DNA of 64,000 nucleotides from Muricea muricata (taxonomy: Eukaryota > Cnidaria > Anthozoa > Malacalcyonacea > Plexauridae): positions 11,764,032 through 11,828,031 of the forward strand of contig OY979724.1 of the NCBI GenBank assembly GCA_963855995.1, in the 5' to 3' direction. A program made the translations under genes and the position numbers. Position 1 is the first letter of the stretch. Each line of letters begins with the position of its first letter. Shown here piece after piece: positions 36,266 through 49,892 of this stretch. The notes under the pieces were generated by a model. It ran no database searches. It was given only the letters and a program-made list of their open reading frames with translations, and was not told where the DNA came from.

Positions 36266-36399
36266 TTCGTAATCGTAACTTTTACATTTCTAAAGTATTC
36301 AAGCTCCAAAATTATGAAATACAAAACAACGGTAACTCCGAAAATAAACATTTTGAATTTAATCTAGCTTTCGACTATATTTTAGTCATATTTAACAAC

Positions 36400-36455
36400 A
36401 ACGGCGTTTACTCGAGAGCGGCGTTTATTCGAGCGCGGCGTCTATCCGCGTTCAC
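36400..36455. repeat. Short tandem repeat built on GGCGTTTATTCGAG
   Basis: Three or four diverged units of about 18 bp (CGGCGTTTACTCGAGAG and variants). Confidence 0.55.
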
Positions 36456-37138
36456 TCAGGCATTCAAATGATTACGTTGATAAATATAATCACGCAGTTA
36501 ACCAGTGAGAACACCAGAACACAGCAGATGAATATTTTCATATTTGGATGACTGAGAATGAGGTTAACTGTAAACAAGACGCCCTACAGAGCGTTTAGTC
36601 GCTGGGATTAAAGTACACGGAGGATTGTTTACTCTGTGTTACATGCCTGTGTAGAGTTGTATTCTTATCACCTTACGATTGTTCCGGATTTACTAGTTAC
36701 TAATGACTATTTTCATAAATTTCCTTTTAAAATTCGCGAATTTTCCTTAAAAAGTGGGGTCATTTATGGGTAATTTGGGTGAATTTTCAATTAAACTAGG
36801 GTAATTTATGGATAACATGGGTAGAAATACCCAAGCGACTACTGCGTCAGCGTTTCTAAGAATGAGCCCACATTTGTTCGTGAAGTCGCGATGAACATGC
36901 CACGAAACAGAGAAAACACAGAAGCTTTCAAAGCTGGTTGAGAAGCTGCTACGAAAACCAACTTACTAAAATCCATAAAGGGTAAGTGTTTTTATTTCAC
37001 AGTGTAAAAATTTCTAATTTGTTTAAAAGCAGTGTTACACCGCGGGAAAATTCTTCCAGCTGCTTGCAAAGCAACGATAACGAAAGTAAGGCAAGTCGCA
37101 TAGAGCATCATTCTCAAACGTTGGCAGTTTTCTTCACA

Positions 37139-37855
37139 ATGAAGTCATGGATTTTTTCTCGACAAGTAGCGTGTGTTCTGGCCTTGTATTTGCTTACAGG
37201 TTCGGTATTTTTATAAGAAAGGTCAATGCTCAACATAACGCTGTGAGTAAAGCCATAATTCATAAAAGCGAGATTTAGAGTAGAAAATATTGATCGTGTG
37301 ACGCTTCGTCTTAACTTAAGACATCTTCAGACAAATGGATAATATTACATACAAAATTTCAACAGATATAATATTTCCAAATATTGTGAGAAAAGTTTCC
37401 GAAACCTAACGTGGTCCTAGCAACTTATAATTGTTCAGTTTGGTTGGGTAAAGTAGTCAAAGTAGACTTAAGTTGAAATCCTTTCAATAAACTTGGAGCC
37501 TTCATCGAAAGATATCAGAAACTGTACAATATTTACAGTTTTCAAGACCTACAAAGACATTTTTGATAGACTCCGCAAGGAAGAGGGATTGTCTAATTTT
37601 ATATGTAAAAATTAACTAAACCTTGTTCACAATTTTGGATTTTTGTGTTGAGACTTAACTTTGTAATTATAGCAGCAGTATTTTCGGATGAAGAGCCACA
37701 TTGCTGGAATGCGGAAATAAATCGTTATTATTCTTATTATTATTGTACTACGAAAAATTGTCCCGTAAATTTTTCGTACAAGACAATTTGCAAGGTAGCG
37801 AAATTTCACGACATAGCGATATTGCTTGCCGCCACTTGCGACGCAACGCGCCATT
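37139..37855 (+). CDS. Possible small secreted cysteine-rich protein, two exons (incomplete)
   Basis: Exon 1 (37139-37199) reads MKSWIFSRQVACVLALYLLT, a convincing signal peptide, and stops at a GT donor in phase 1. An acceptor at 37672 opens exon 2 (37673-37855), which restores the frame as AAVFSDEEPHCW and holds cysteines in a CTTKNCP ... TICK ... TCDATRH pattern. Exon 2 ends at a GTAAGT donor, again in phase 1, or else reads through to a stop at 37914. Phase 1-1 exons are common for extracellular modules. The exon 1 donor (GTTCGG) is weak, no family is recognised, and the 3' end is not found; a decayed LINE follows. This is a prediction only. Confidence 0.35.
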
Positions 37856-38369
37856 GTAAGTTACGAATAATTTTGTACATGTGTCCTCCTTGGCTGCACA
37901 AGGATTTTAGTTAGCTTAATTTTTGAAATATAATGGGTTAAAGTGGGGTCGTAGTTCCTTCTAACGATACGAAGACATTTTTAAAGTTGGCCAGAGATAT
38001 GCCTGGCTCTCTTCGACATATCTACTGTTCGATTTTCCAACATAATCGATTTCTTTGGCCGGCAAGTTACCGACACGAGGGGGTTAATGGCATGGAACGT
38101 ATAGTCTTAGTGTAGACTCAAATATCCAACCGTATTACTACGTAGCCTTCGAAAATGTTCCACGAGTCTGTCATTGGACAAGTCCACTTTCGAAAGACTT
38201 AAAATTCCCAATATTTTGAACCCGTTTCGTCGGTGCAGGAGCGGATGTAAAGTAAAGTCAACTCAGCAAGCAAGAATATTAAAAATCCAAGTCATTACAC
38301 AAACAAGAAGAATTTGCATGCCGAATCCCGTGCCTTATATCAACAAACTTAAAAACATTACAGAGACGT

Positions 38370-40600
38370 TACCTGGCGGCTCTTAACAGGGCTCAAGCTC
38401 CTCTTGCTCCTCGACTCCCTACGATTACTTTGTTAAATTCCCGTCATTAATTCCCGATCACTTTTGCCAAAGATTGACGAGCTTTCTATCCTTTCGCCGC
38501 AATACCGGTCGGATATAGCAGTTATTGCCCAGACATGGTTAAGACCTGACGTGAGCAGCGAGCTTAACTATCAAGAGATATAACTTGCATCGAGCGGACA
38601 GACGTGGTGGCGGGGTATGTGTCTTTTCTTCTATCGACATCTCTTGTAAACGTCGTTTTGCATGATTTAGAAAGTTCTGATTTTGAATGTCTATATGGCT
38701 ACGGTTGCGCCCTTATCGTTAGCCTAGACCATTTACAGGCATTGCCTTTTGCGCCCAATTTTTTTGCTCCGCTAGGGTCATCGGACCATAACGTCGTTCA
38801 CTGGACCCCAAAAGGTATATAGTCATTTGAACTGTGCCACTGTCCCCCCCCTCCTACCACACGTTACACCTGCAGTTTTCCACGGTCGGGGCTTGAAGCT
38901 TTCGGACGTTGGATCTGTGGCGTTCACTGGTTTGCTGATGTTGACCAAGTCTCAACTATATAACAACTTGACCGATTCCCTAACAACCACTCTTACTACC
39001 GCTGTTGATATTTTCTTTCCCTTGAAGCCTATAATTAAGTTTCACACATCCGACAAACCATGGATTTCCCATGCCATCAAGTCCCTAATTCGGAAACGAC
39101 AGAAAGCTTTCAAAAACCACGACTCAGTCTTATGGAGGCACTATAAGAACAAGGCTAAGAAAGCCAAGGCAAGAAAGCTTTTTACGAAGATAGGATTAAG
39201 CACCTTAAGAATGAGGATTGTAAGAAATGGTGGAGATTTGTAAACAGCGTATCACGAAGACGAAATAAATCACAAACGCTTACTATCGAGAAGGGCGGGT
39301 CAACTTTAATGAAGATATCCCCCCTGGATATAAACTGTATACCAACTATCTGTCCATCTGTTAATGAAGATATCCCCCCTGGATATAAACTGTATACCAA
39401 CTTTCCTTTCAGCGGAAGAACCCCTCCCAAAGATCTTTGACTGCTTGTCTCTCAAAAGTATTGGAAGATTTTGTGGTAAACTGGATTATCTCGGACCTAA
39501 GTCATAAAATCGACCCCAGCAAATTGGATGTCTAAAAGGCTCCTCTACAGCCTATTGCCTACTCGATATACTTCACAGCTGGTTAAGCCATCTTGACAAC
39601 CCTGGGAATTACATCCGTACTTGTTTCCTTGATTTCTGTACAGCATTCGATCGCATTGACCACAACACCGTCATTTCGAAACTTATTAGCTTAGGCGTAC
39701 GAACAGCCCTGATCCCGTGGATATGCAGCTTCTTGTCTGGTCGGATGCAGTCTGTTAAAGTTCACTAATTTTCTCTAACTAGGCTCCTGTTACTGCCCGT
39801 GTCCCGCAAGGTACCAAACTTAATTCTATTGAAGCCTGGTCGGCGAGTAAATAACATGAAATTACAACCTAAAAAGTGCAAGGACTTTACCATCTCCTTC
39901 CTACGTAACCGGCCACAAAATTTGTTTTCCACTTTGTCCATCAACTCCCAGCCCTTAGAGAAGGTTGCCGGTTTTAAATTGCTGGGTGTTACCTTACAAA
40001 ATGACCTAAAGTGGAACGCCCACGTCGATTCAATCACGTCCTAATAAGCCTCAAAGAGTCTCGGCATTTTGCATGTTTTGCATAATTTCGGAATCCCTGT
40101 TCAGGACCTTCTAACCAACTACATTTCCATTATCAGATCTGTGCTGGAATACTGTTGTGCAGTCTGGAGTACGTCTATTCCTTTTTACATTTCTGATAAA
40201 ATCGAAAGGGTTCAACGCCGTGCTCTACGGATTTTATATCGAAGCATGTCCTATTCAGCTGCGCTTCCTACCTCCTCCCTCCTCCCTTTGACCGACCGCC
40301 GTGATATTCTTAGTAAGAAGGTGTTGAATAAAATAGCAATACCATCATCGCGCCTCAACCATCTTTTACCTCTGACACGGTTTTGGTCGCATGGCGGTGA
40401 ACTTCGTTGCTCTAATAATTTCAGTCTATTTAAATGTAGGACGGGAAGATTTAAGAACAGTTTCTTTCCAGCTATGTGCTTACGTACTACAATGAAGTCA
40501 TGACTGTTTTTAATTAGGTTTACAATCATTTACAATGTATATTACTATGAGTTTCTTAGTTGTAGATAGAATATATTCTCATTATTTATAATTTTATACC
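38370..40600 (+). mobile_element. Decayed CR1/L2-like non-LTR retrotransposon
   Basis: Broken frames on the plus strand give, in order: endonuclease fragments (VIAQTWLRPDV near 38520, then LGSSDHNVVHW near 38790); a spacer typical of this group (DKPWISHAIKSLIRKRQKAF, KKWWRFVNSVSRR); reverse-transcriptase pieces (CFLDFCTAFDRIDH near 39640, FLSGRMQSVKV, ARVPQGTK); and the C-terminal region (QRRALRILY) ending near 40500. The block that should carry the catalytic F/YADD is deleted, and several frameshifts and stops are present, so it cannot be active. A 54-bp tandem duplication lies at about 39309-39400. Confidence 0.85.
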
Positions 40601-40604
40601 TGTA

Positions 40605-43380
40605 AAGTATTTTAAATATACCGTCTATCTTTATTATTATTACAAGGAAAATTCATGCCTTTTGCCGATTGTCTTTGTTTTATGCGAAATGCGAGACCAG
40701 AGATTCCAAGGATATAAAAAGTTAACATGACTTTAATGATCATGTCTATGGCGATGAAAACACAAAATAAGTCATTCTGAGGGCACAAAGACACACTTGA
40801 AATTGCCGATAGCGTGTTATCTGTCTCTACACCTTCTCCTTCCAGGCTGTTCAATCACTTCAGTGAATAATTCTGCACGAGTTGTCCGGCGGATTCAATC
40901 AAACTGTGTGTGATGAAATTCGATGTCACGTAAAAATTTTGTGTAAGAATTGTGGGCCGTCGCCCTTCGGAATACAACCGGTTAAAATGTGTGCATGTTG
41001 GAATTTAAACTTTAGAAAATCTGTGACTGTGAATTAAATTTCTGATTTCATTCTTTCAAAAAATGTCGTACATGGACGTCTGGCTTGCATTATTCTAAAG
41101 ACTAAAACAAACTCGTTATAAACAGAAGCTCCAAGAAATTCCCCAGACTGTGCTAATGCTAACAAACTATGGGTTTAATATGTTGTTATGGCAGCTTCCT
41201 TGACTAAGGTTGTCCGAATAGACTGTCTCACCTGCTTAAATTTAAGCCATTTTGTATGCACAATTTCGAGGAAAATATAAATGACAGAAATTTAGGACAG
41301 CTTTTCGTTGATTACTCAAGACAATCTAATAAAATGTGAACTGAAATTATTTCATAACCTCTAAAATCAACGATTATATTCGAGAATGTTAAAAGTGTAC
41401 ATCAAAAATTGCAATATCTTTACTAAATTCTAATAAAGTTCGCACATTTTAGTTCATCCCGCTAGAGGAGAGTCCTTACTACACGACAATTGTTATTCTT
41501 TCTGTATATTTTTTCAAAATGACAACATATTGAGTCTTTAATCCTTGTTTTATTGACAATTTTTTAAAATGGCACAACATTTGTCATCGGTATGTTATTA
41601 CGCCTAATGTAAGCTTAAATTTGGTATAAAATACGACCTATTAATTACATATATTAGACGTTTTCAAATATTTATGAAACTAAATTTTTATCTACATAAA
41701 CTTTGAGTTTGAAATAAAACCGTATCAAGCCAATTTTGTATCCTCGCTCATATTCTTTTACATGGAAAGTCCGTCAATATTTTGAAATACAGTAATAAGA
41801 AGACAGTCTTGCATTTACAAAACATAAACTTACTCTGGAATTTAAACAGTGAATAGACTGGAGGAGTACGGCTACGCCGGCCTTTATAAAGCATTAAAAC
41901 ACAAGTATAAATACGCATTGTCAACAAACTTGCCTTGTGTTTCACGCCATAGTCAATTCTTGGCGCTTCTCTATATTTTCCCCGAATTAATCTCTCTTCA
42001 AGAGTCTTGTCGCAGTCGTTTTCGTCTTATTTCTCGCCTTTTTGGATGCCTTAAGTTTTTGCTACTCCTAATAGTCCGCCATATTTTTGAGATCAGTGAT
42101 GACCACCTACTCAGAGCCACGCGCCCGCGATATTTGATGAACTTCAGACTTCGCTATGCTTTCCTTTTCCCGGGTGTAAATAGCCGTGCGGAATTAGTAC
42201 CCTCGCACCGGGCTAACGCCCGGAACGGCGCTTCGCGTCGTTGGCTCGGGGACAAAACAATGCAACATAACAATAAAGCGCTGGAGATGAAAGGCTGTGA
42301 GTCAATGAAAGGCTGCCTGTTGTTCAGGGTAAAATCATGGTATTACACGAACATGGTTAGTCTGCAAGCAGACTCATTTCTCGTCCTACAATGTAGACTA
42401 TAATAAGATTTACAGTTTGCTCAATTTCTCCGTTTATAAATACAAATTCTAGGAGTGTTTATTAGAGAACGCCGTCAACGATATTTTCTACAATTTTTAA
42501 AAATGGATAAATTCAGAAATTATTTACAAGTGGATCAAACAAACTAAAGGCACTGTGATTTGTATTGTAAAAAATTGCAAAGGTACCAATATATTGTAAT
42601 GCATATTACTGTTGAAAAACTGGCATTACGTCCGTGACTGTAACGATTGTAATTTAGCTGCATTGCCAGTTAATGTTATTTGCAGTCTTTCTACCCGGTT
42701 GAATGTGGGTATTTTCCAAACCAACAGAAATATTTAGGCACAACATCGTCACTTCATAATTTGTGAATGAACTGTTCTATTTGAGTAATTGTCTCTTGTG
42801 TTCACGTTTAATTAATGCATACTATACAGGCAGCTAAATAATTTAATACATACTTTAGAAACAATTTTACTCTTACCATTGACGATATAGAGGAAAATAA
42901 TGAAATGGATCAGCTAATTGGAAGCACATGCAATTAAGAGTACCCCTACTAAAGTCGGAAACTTTGAAGTGCGCGTCCGTACATGTCACAGAAATAATGT
43001 CACCATTGTACATTATTCCAGCGAGTTCATTACTGGCTGCTCGCAGCCAGGAATTAATTAAACTGCACAATAATAAAGCGCCACGTTGCAAAGATGAGTA
43101 GCTTTATTGGATGTCCATTCATTTGAGACAGTGTGCCTTTAAGGTCACAGAATACTCTATCTGCCAATGCTCGACCAATTTGTACCCAATCTCTATCCAC
43201 CACCGTCCGATTATTGCTACAAGTTTATGTTTTTGCTGCCTTTCCGCCACGATCAGTGAGAACTTGTAAAACTATAAATTATCCCAATACCATCCTGCCA
43301 TAAAATATTGTAAAACAAGTTTAGAAATAAGCACTAATATTCGCGAGCCATCAGGAATAGCCAGTAGCAATTGCCTCTTT
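40605..43380. other. Spacer before TPR-CHAT B, partly duplicated upstream of C
   Basis: No gene recognised. 40925-41130 matches 50587-50800, and 42797-43005 matches 51402-51602, in the same order. A GC-richer patch near 42120-42260 with CGGGCTAACGCCCG-type palindromes lies inside a 184-codon frame that lacks an ATG start and is not supported as a gene. Confidence 0.55.
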
Positions 43381-43381
43381 A

Positions 43382-45889
43382 GAAATAAGCACCGCCATTG
43401 GGGACCGGTCAGGAATAGCAAGTAGCAATGGCAACTTAGGCAGTGCCTATCTCAGCTTGGGAGAATATCAAAAAGCAATTCAATATTATGAAAAAGGTTT
43501 AGAATTAAGCACCGCCATTGGGGATCAGTCAGGAATAGCAAGTAACAATGGCAACTTAGGCGATGCCTATCTCAGCTTAGGAGAATACCATAAAGCAACT
43601 CAATGTTATGAAAAATGTTTAGAAATACGCATCGCTATTGGGGATCAGTCAGGAGAAGCAAATAGCAATGGCACCTTAGGCAGTGCCTATCTCAGCTTGG
43701 GAGAATATCAAAAAGCAATTCAGTATTTTGAAAAAGGTTTAGAATTAAGCACCGCCATTGGGAATCAGTCAGGAATGGCAAGTGACAATATCAATTTAGC
43801 CAATGCCTATTGTAATATGGGAGAATATCAAAAAGCAATTCAGTATTGTGAAAAAGGTTTAGAATTAAGCACCGCCATTGGGAATCAGTCAGGAATAGCA
43901 AGTAGCAATGTCAATTTGGGCAATGCCTATTGTAATATGGGAGAATATCAAAAAGCAATTCAGTATTATAAAAAAGTTTTAGAATTAAGCACCGCTATTG
44001 GGGACCAGTCAGTAATAGCAAGTAGCAATAACAACTTAGGCAATGCCTATAACAGCTTGGGAGAATATCATAAAGCAATTCAATATCATGAAAAAGGTTT
44101 AAAAATAAGTACTGCAATTGGTGATCAGTCAGGAATAGCAAGTAAAAATTGCAACTTAGGCAATGCCTACCGCAGTTTGGGAGAATACCAAAAAGCAATT
44201 CAGTATTATGAAAAAGGTTTAGAATTAAGCACCGTCATTGGGAGTCAGTCAGGAATAGCAAGTAACAATGGCAACTTAGGCGATGCCTATCTCAGCTTAG
44301 GAGAATACCATAAAGCAACTCAATGTTATGAAAAATGTTTAGAAATACGCATCGCTATTGGGGATCAGTCAGGAGTAGCAAATAGCAATGGCACCTTAGG
44401 CAGTGCCTATCTCAGCTTGGGAGAATATCAAAAAGCAATTCAGTATTTTGAAAAAGGTTTAGAAATAAGCACTGCTATTGGGTATCAGTCAGGAATAGCA
44501 AGTAACAATAGCAGTTTGGGCAATGCCTATCTCAGCTTGGGAGAATATCAAAAAGCAATTCAATATTATGAAAAAGGTTTAGCAATAAGTACTGCCATTG
44601 GCAATCAGTTAGAAATAGCAAGTAACAATGGCAATTTGGGTAATGCCTATCTCAGGTTGGGAGAATATCAAAAAGCAATCCAGTATCATGAAAAAGGTTT
44701 AGAAATAAGCACCGCCATTGGTCATCGATCAGGAATAGCGAGTAACAATAGCAATTTAGGCAGTGCGTATCTTGATTTAGGGGAATATAAGGACGCACGG
44801 TCACATCTAGAGGACGCAGTTGGACACTTCAATCAAATCTTTTTAAAGTTTGTACCGGACCGACATAAACTGTCCTTTATAACACAGTATTTTAAAACTT
44901 ATCGTCTTTTAATGAGTTGTTTTCTTTCTTTGCAACGGGACAAGTCGGCGTTGTTGGTCATTGACCTTGGTAAAGCTAAGGAGCTGCATTTCCGCATTGA
45001 AAGAAGTAAAAATCGTGCAGACGCGGAATTGAAAGATTTCTCAATTACGACATGGAATAGAATTAGAGCCTCTGAGGAGGAAATAGAAATCCAACAAATT
45101 CAACAAATTCTGCACACGGAGCAAAATGAAATTTCGATATTGGTATTTGCCTTTGATATCCATGGGCTTCTTAATATCTGGGTATTAAACGAAGGTTTTG
45201 TCTTCAGAAAGGTTGATGCTCCAAGCGATGATATCCTTCGGTTGATGGTAGAACTTCCTGAAATGGCAAATGTTATCGTCAATCGTAATTCTTCGTTTCA
45301 AGAAAATATCTACAATAAGGTTAATGATCCCGGTCGAAAACCACGACCCACAGGTGAGGTTGGAAAAAATTCTAAATCTGTTAGTTGTGGTCGTCACGAA
45401 ATTTTAGAAATATTGTTTCAACTCGTGATTGATCCCGTAAAGAATTCCCTAAAAGGTAACAAGCTTATCATTGTACCTGATCATTTCTTGTTTTTTGCCC
45501 CGTTTTCTGCTTTGGTTGATACAAACGGCTGCTTTCTCTCTTCTAAATACAGCATTCAAATTACACCTTCTTTGCATACCTTGAAGGCTAGTATGCAACG
45601 AGAACATGACCCAAACATTGGGTTTGCATTGTTTGTTGGTAATCCAACTGCTGAAAAAATTTCTTTAAACGGAGAATGCTTTATTCCCCTAGTTGGAGCC
45701 GCTGAAGAGGTAAAATATCTTGCAAATCTTTTCCAAGCTACTCCTTTATTGGGACGCGTGGCGAGAAAACAAGTAGTTCTGGAACTTCTTAGTAAGGCTA
45801 GTATAATCCATATCGCTGCCCATGGAGAACCAAAAAAAGGTGAAATTATTCTTGTATTAATATTTTTAATGCCCTCACAAACCTCATGA
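43382..45889 (+). pseudogene. TPR-CHAT protein B, truncated copy
   Basis: The open frame has no ATG at its 5' end. Upstream of 43382 the TPR sequence continues only as a deleted, out-of-frame remnant (about 43300-43380). About 12 TPR units of 40 residues follow, including two nearly identical pairs 720 bp apart (43501-43740 and 44221-44460). Next come the linker helices and the first half of the CHAT domain, including HIAAHGEP with the catalytic His. Similarity to A and C ends abruptly at about 45854; the frame adds about a dozen unrelated residues and stops. The second half, with the catalytic Cys, is absent, so it cannot be a CHAT peptidase. Confidence 0.8.
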
Positions 45890-47295
45890 GATAAACGCTT
45901 GAATTTCGTGAATGTCACATGATAAACGCGGGCAAAACTAAGTAGGAGTGCATGGTTATTTTCCGGACCCCTGATTACCGTTATTTGGGTTCCATAAATG
46001 GTGAAGACCTGAAAAGCTCGCTGGGACATCTTAATTTAACCAATATTTTGCCGTCATTTATGCATGTTAAGGTTCACTACTCGGCTCCAATTAAAATAAA
46101 GGTCAAAATATCAAAACATTTGCTTTCCGCTTCATTTGAGTCGAAACTATTCTAACGAAAGGATATTGTAATGTTTATATCTAAATAGTCTAGTCAACAA
46201 GGTTTGGGTGTTGCCAACATTGATCTTGAGTTTTTCTATCGAAAATATCGAACAGTTTCAATCTAATTTTATGAAACACGTTTAAACTTAACTAAAGGAT
46301 TTGCTTATAACAAGAGATACTACGTCTTCGTTTTATGTAGTTTTAAATTTCAAATCTTCGAATTTGTATACAGTTAAGTTAAAGTATGTCTTATAATAGT
46401 TTTGCACGTTAATATTAGAATATTTATAGCTTCTCGGATAGTCGCTTGCGCAAAAGACTTTCTAGTCGTGATATGGTTTTATGATCATTACTATGATGAC
46501 CAATAAGAATGCAACCATAAATCTGGGACTTTTCTCGCAATAGCCATTCAGTTTGACAATCTCTATGAAGCAAAAAGGTTTTGGCATTAAGGAATTGACT
46601 ACAGAACAGAGTAGCAGCCACTCCTCCAGGGATATGTATAGCTCAGTATACGCACACCAAACTAGCGAACGTCATACATTAATCAATTTTTATCATATAC
46701 GAGGTCCCCTGGATCGCTTTTGCAAACAAAAACATATTTGGCGTCCCGCAACTACGCAGTATGGTGCTATACTATAATTTTCGAAAGTACTATATATGGT
46801 ATATGGTATTGTAATTCTGATCAATCATAACTTGTTTATGTGGGTATGTTATTGAACAAAAATGCAAATATTACACGCAAACCTTCACACCAGCACATAC
46901 AAAGGAAGAAGCATGTGAATTTGTCTCTAATGTACAATTGTTGATCAAGTGAGACTTGCAACAGTTTGTGAAGCTTTATAGAAAGTGATTACTTCAAAAG
47001 TTAGATTTTATTCTAAAACTGTTCAGCGGGCTCACTGTGTCAGTGGACGTTGTATGCAGTGAAATGGAACGATTCTATAAGTTTCATGTTACAAGTGGGA
47101 TGAACTCAGGAACTCGCTCATCCACATGCTAAATCTGTTTCGATGACAACACCTTTAGAACAGTTCGCTTCGCTTGCTCAGGAGGTTCTCTGACTTTGAC
47201 TTATTGATTTGAAGCTTTTCCTCTGGGTACATAGATTACAGCGACTCTTGCAGGAGTTGTAGGCTTGCGCACGCTTAAGAATTAACCATTTAATA

Positions 47296-47351
47296 TCAAA
47301 ATCCTTACAATCACATCGTGTGGAATTTGTAGAATAATTGTAAGGATTTTG
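47296..47351. repeat. Hairpin with 16-bp stem
   Basis: TCAAAATCCTTACAAT and its exact reverse complement are separated by about 24 bases. It is followed closely by an R1 repeat. Confidence 0.6.
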
Positions 47352-47354
47352 ACC

Positions 47355-47530
47355 CAACCCACAAAATAGGAAATAAACAGAAAGGCCACTCGAGTCGGAA
47401 CCTTTGAAGTTTGTGCCCCCACGCATGTCGCATTACGAATCTTCATTATACACGCTCTGGTCAGTCAATTTTATTTTCTGGCCAATAAAAACATTGAACT
47501 GGCCGTTTTATTGATATTTGATGCTACTTA
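47355..47530 (+). repeat. Dispersed repeat family R1, copy 3
   Basis: Close match to 23478-23660 and related to 785-990. Confidence 0.65.
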
Positions 47531-49892
47531 TCCTGCAATGCTTTCAAAATTTACGCTAAATTCGAAAGTCCTCTTATTTACAAACCACACCCAACTTTAA
47601 AAAAGTTCAGGAAAAATGAAATATTGCCATGTTTTTGTACAGAAAACACTCAAAAACAAGTTCTGCGGCTTCTTGCCAATTTTTTGCCGAACCACGACCA
47701 TATCACGCGAAAGTCGCGAGGAGGACATCTGACCTCACTGATCTATATAAATCATTTACACACTGAACCAAACTGTGCGCAACTTAGCGACTGTTGTTTT
47801 AGTTAACCGCGAAAAATGTTCGACGTTTGTGTTAATCTATTAAGATAGACCAATCACGCACAAAACAATTCACTAAAACATTGACCACATTCGCATTGAA
47901 TTCAATGTCAAGATATTCATACCAGTAACTGACTCGTAGGAGACTGTGTTCTGTATTCGATTTCAGACCCTTTTAATCATATAGACAGGGGAGACATGCC
48001 CCAAGCTTTCTTACCCCCTGTTATTGCCCCGTGTAAGTTCCCCTGAAGTCCATGTTGGATGTAATGAACTGGATAATTTGAGAGGCCTCATATATATCTG
48101 GTAACCAACCTACCCAGGTCGACTTATACCTGGGTGCCACGAGCACGACAGAGCTACCTTTAGTATTTTCCTTTTAATTGACTCACCTGAATCAGAAAGT
48201 GTACAAGACATTCTGAGACATCACGTCATATCGTACATTTTGTGATTTTATTCAATCTAAAGTAAAGTTAAATATCTTCTTTACATAACCAGCTATATTA
48301 CATAAATTAATGATGAAAACAAATAGTTTGATGCTCTCTATGAAGTTGAACCGAAGGGATTTCGGCATGGGAGGTTGTAGAGGACACTCTAGTTGATTGA
48401 ACAAAAGATAGCAGTTACTCCTCCAGGGATTATGTACAGTTTAGGATATCATACACGGCACAGACTTGCGAAAGTCATATTCAATTTGCGTATAATATTG
48501 TTGAAACACTGCGCAAATTTACTATAAGCTCGGATCTTAAACATTGGTAATATCCGGTCATGAAGATGCAAGCTTCAGAATCTTTATACTCAGATTTATA
48601 ATCACTATGCAAACATACGAGGAACTTATAATCAATTATTATCGTAATTGAGATCTACAGGATTGCTTTAAAACAAAAACATATTTGGCGCCCCGCAATT
48701 ACGCAGTATGGTGCTATGTTATACGCCATATAAGTACCATATTTGGTAGATGGTATTATAATTCTGACAAATCATAACTTGTTTATCAGTTTATGCAAGT
48801 ATATTATTGTATAAAAATGCAAATATTACACAGCAGATCACTTCACCAGCACACACAAAGAAACAAGTATGTGAAGTTGTTTCGACTGTACACTTGTTGA
48901 TCAAGTGAAACTTTTGTAAAGATTTGTGAAGCTTTATGGAAAGAGATTACAATTTTAAAGGTAAGATTTCATTCTGAAACTGTTCAGCGGACTCGCTACG
49001 TCAGCGGACGTCATATGCATTGAAATGGAACGGTTATATAACTTTGATGTTCAGGTCTCAAGTAGGATGTATTTAGGGACTCGTTCATTTTAAATTCAAG
49101 CCAGCTTTCTCACTACTGACATTTGTGACCAAAACATGGGACCAATAGAAAACCTTACCATATCGTATTTATTTTATTTGTATAATTATGTAATATGTGC
49201 ATGCGTGGAATGTGGGTGTAATACGTTTAGAAATGCCTGCTGCTTCTTTCTGCTCGCAATTATGATTTTCTCGAAATCATGATACAATTAATTACATTAG
49301 AATTTCTTTTGGACGTATGAATAGTGTAGGTATTAATAATATAGCTGTATGTTCATTCTTACGTATAAGCATGCCTGCGTAACTAGGTTTTTAGAATCAC
49401 GAAAAGCTTCAGATGAAGAACTTCAGATAGCTAAAAATGGGATCAATGGTGAACCTTACTTGGCAATAAATGTTCACTTGCTAATAATGTTTGGATAAAA
49501 TGCTTTCAAGTGCTCTCATATATGTGTGTATGTATACATGGATATGCTTAGAATATGTGGTTGTAAAGTGAGGAAAGCTTGCTGTTTCTTCCTGATCGCA
49601 ATTATAATTTTCTGAATATCATGATATAATTACAATGCTACATCTTCTACTTCTTATTATGATTGTATGTGAGACATGTTTCATAGACATCTTATAAGGA
49701 CAGTGTTTAGTAGACCTGAGATTGGTACTTGAACAACGAGTGAACTCTATATACTTTCATTATAAAGTCTTAAGATGTTTGCCCACTGATTATGAACCAT
49801 TTTGCACTGAGCATTTTTTCTGTCCATGGAGAACTTTAAAAAGTTAAATATATGAAATAAGGAGAAAGTTTAAAGTGATTTTAGTGAAGAAT

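Noticed and set aside
40612-40854. 80-codon minus-strand frame with a hydrophobic centre
   Set aside because: No splice signals, no homology recognised, and adjacent to the 3' end of a decayed LINE.
41849-42403. 184-codon plus-strand frame
   Set aside because: It begins with GTG, has no family resemblance, and overlaps a GC-rich palindromic patch that looks repetitive.
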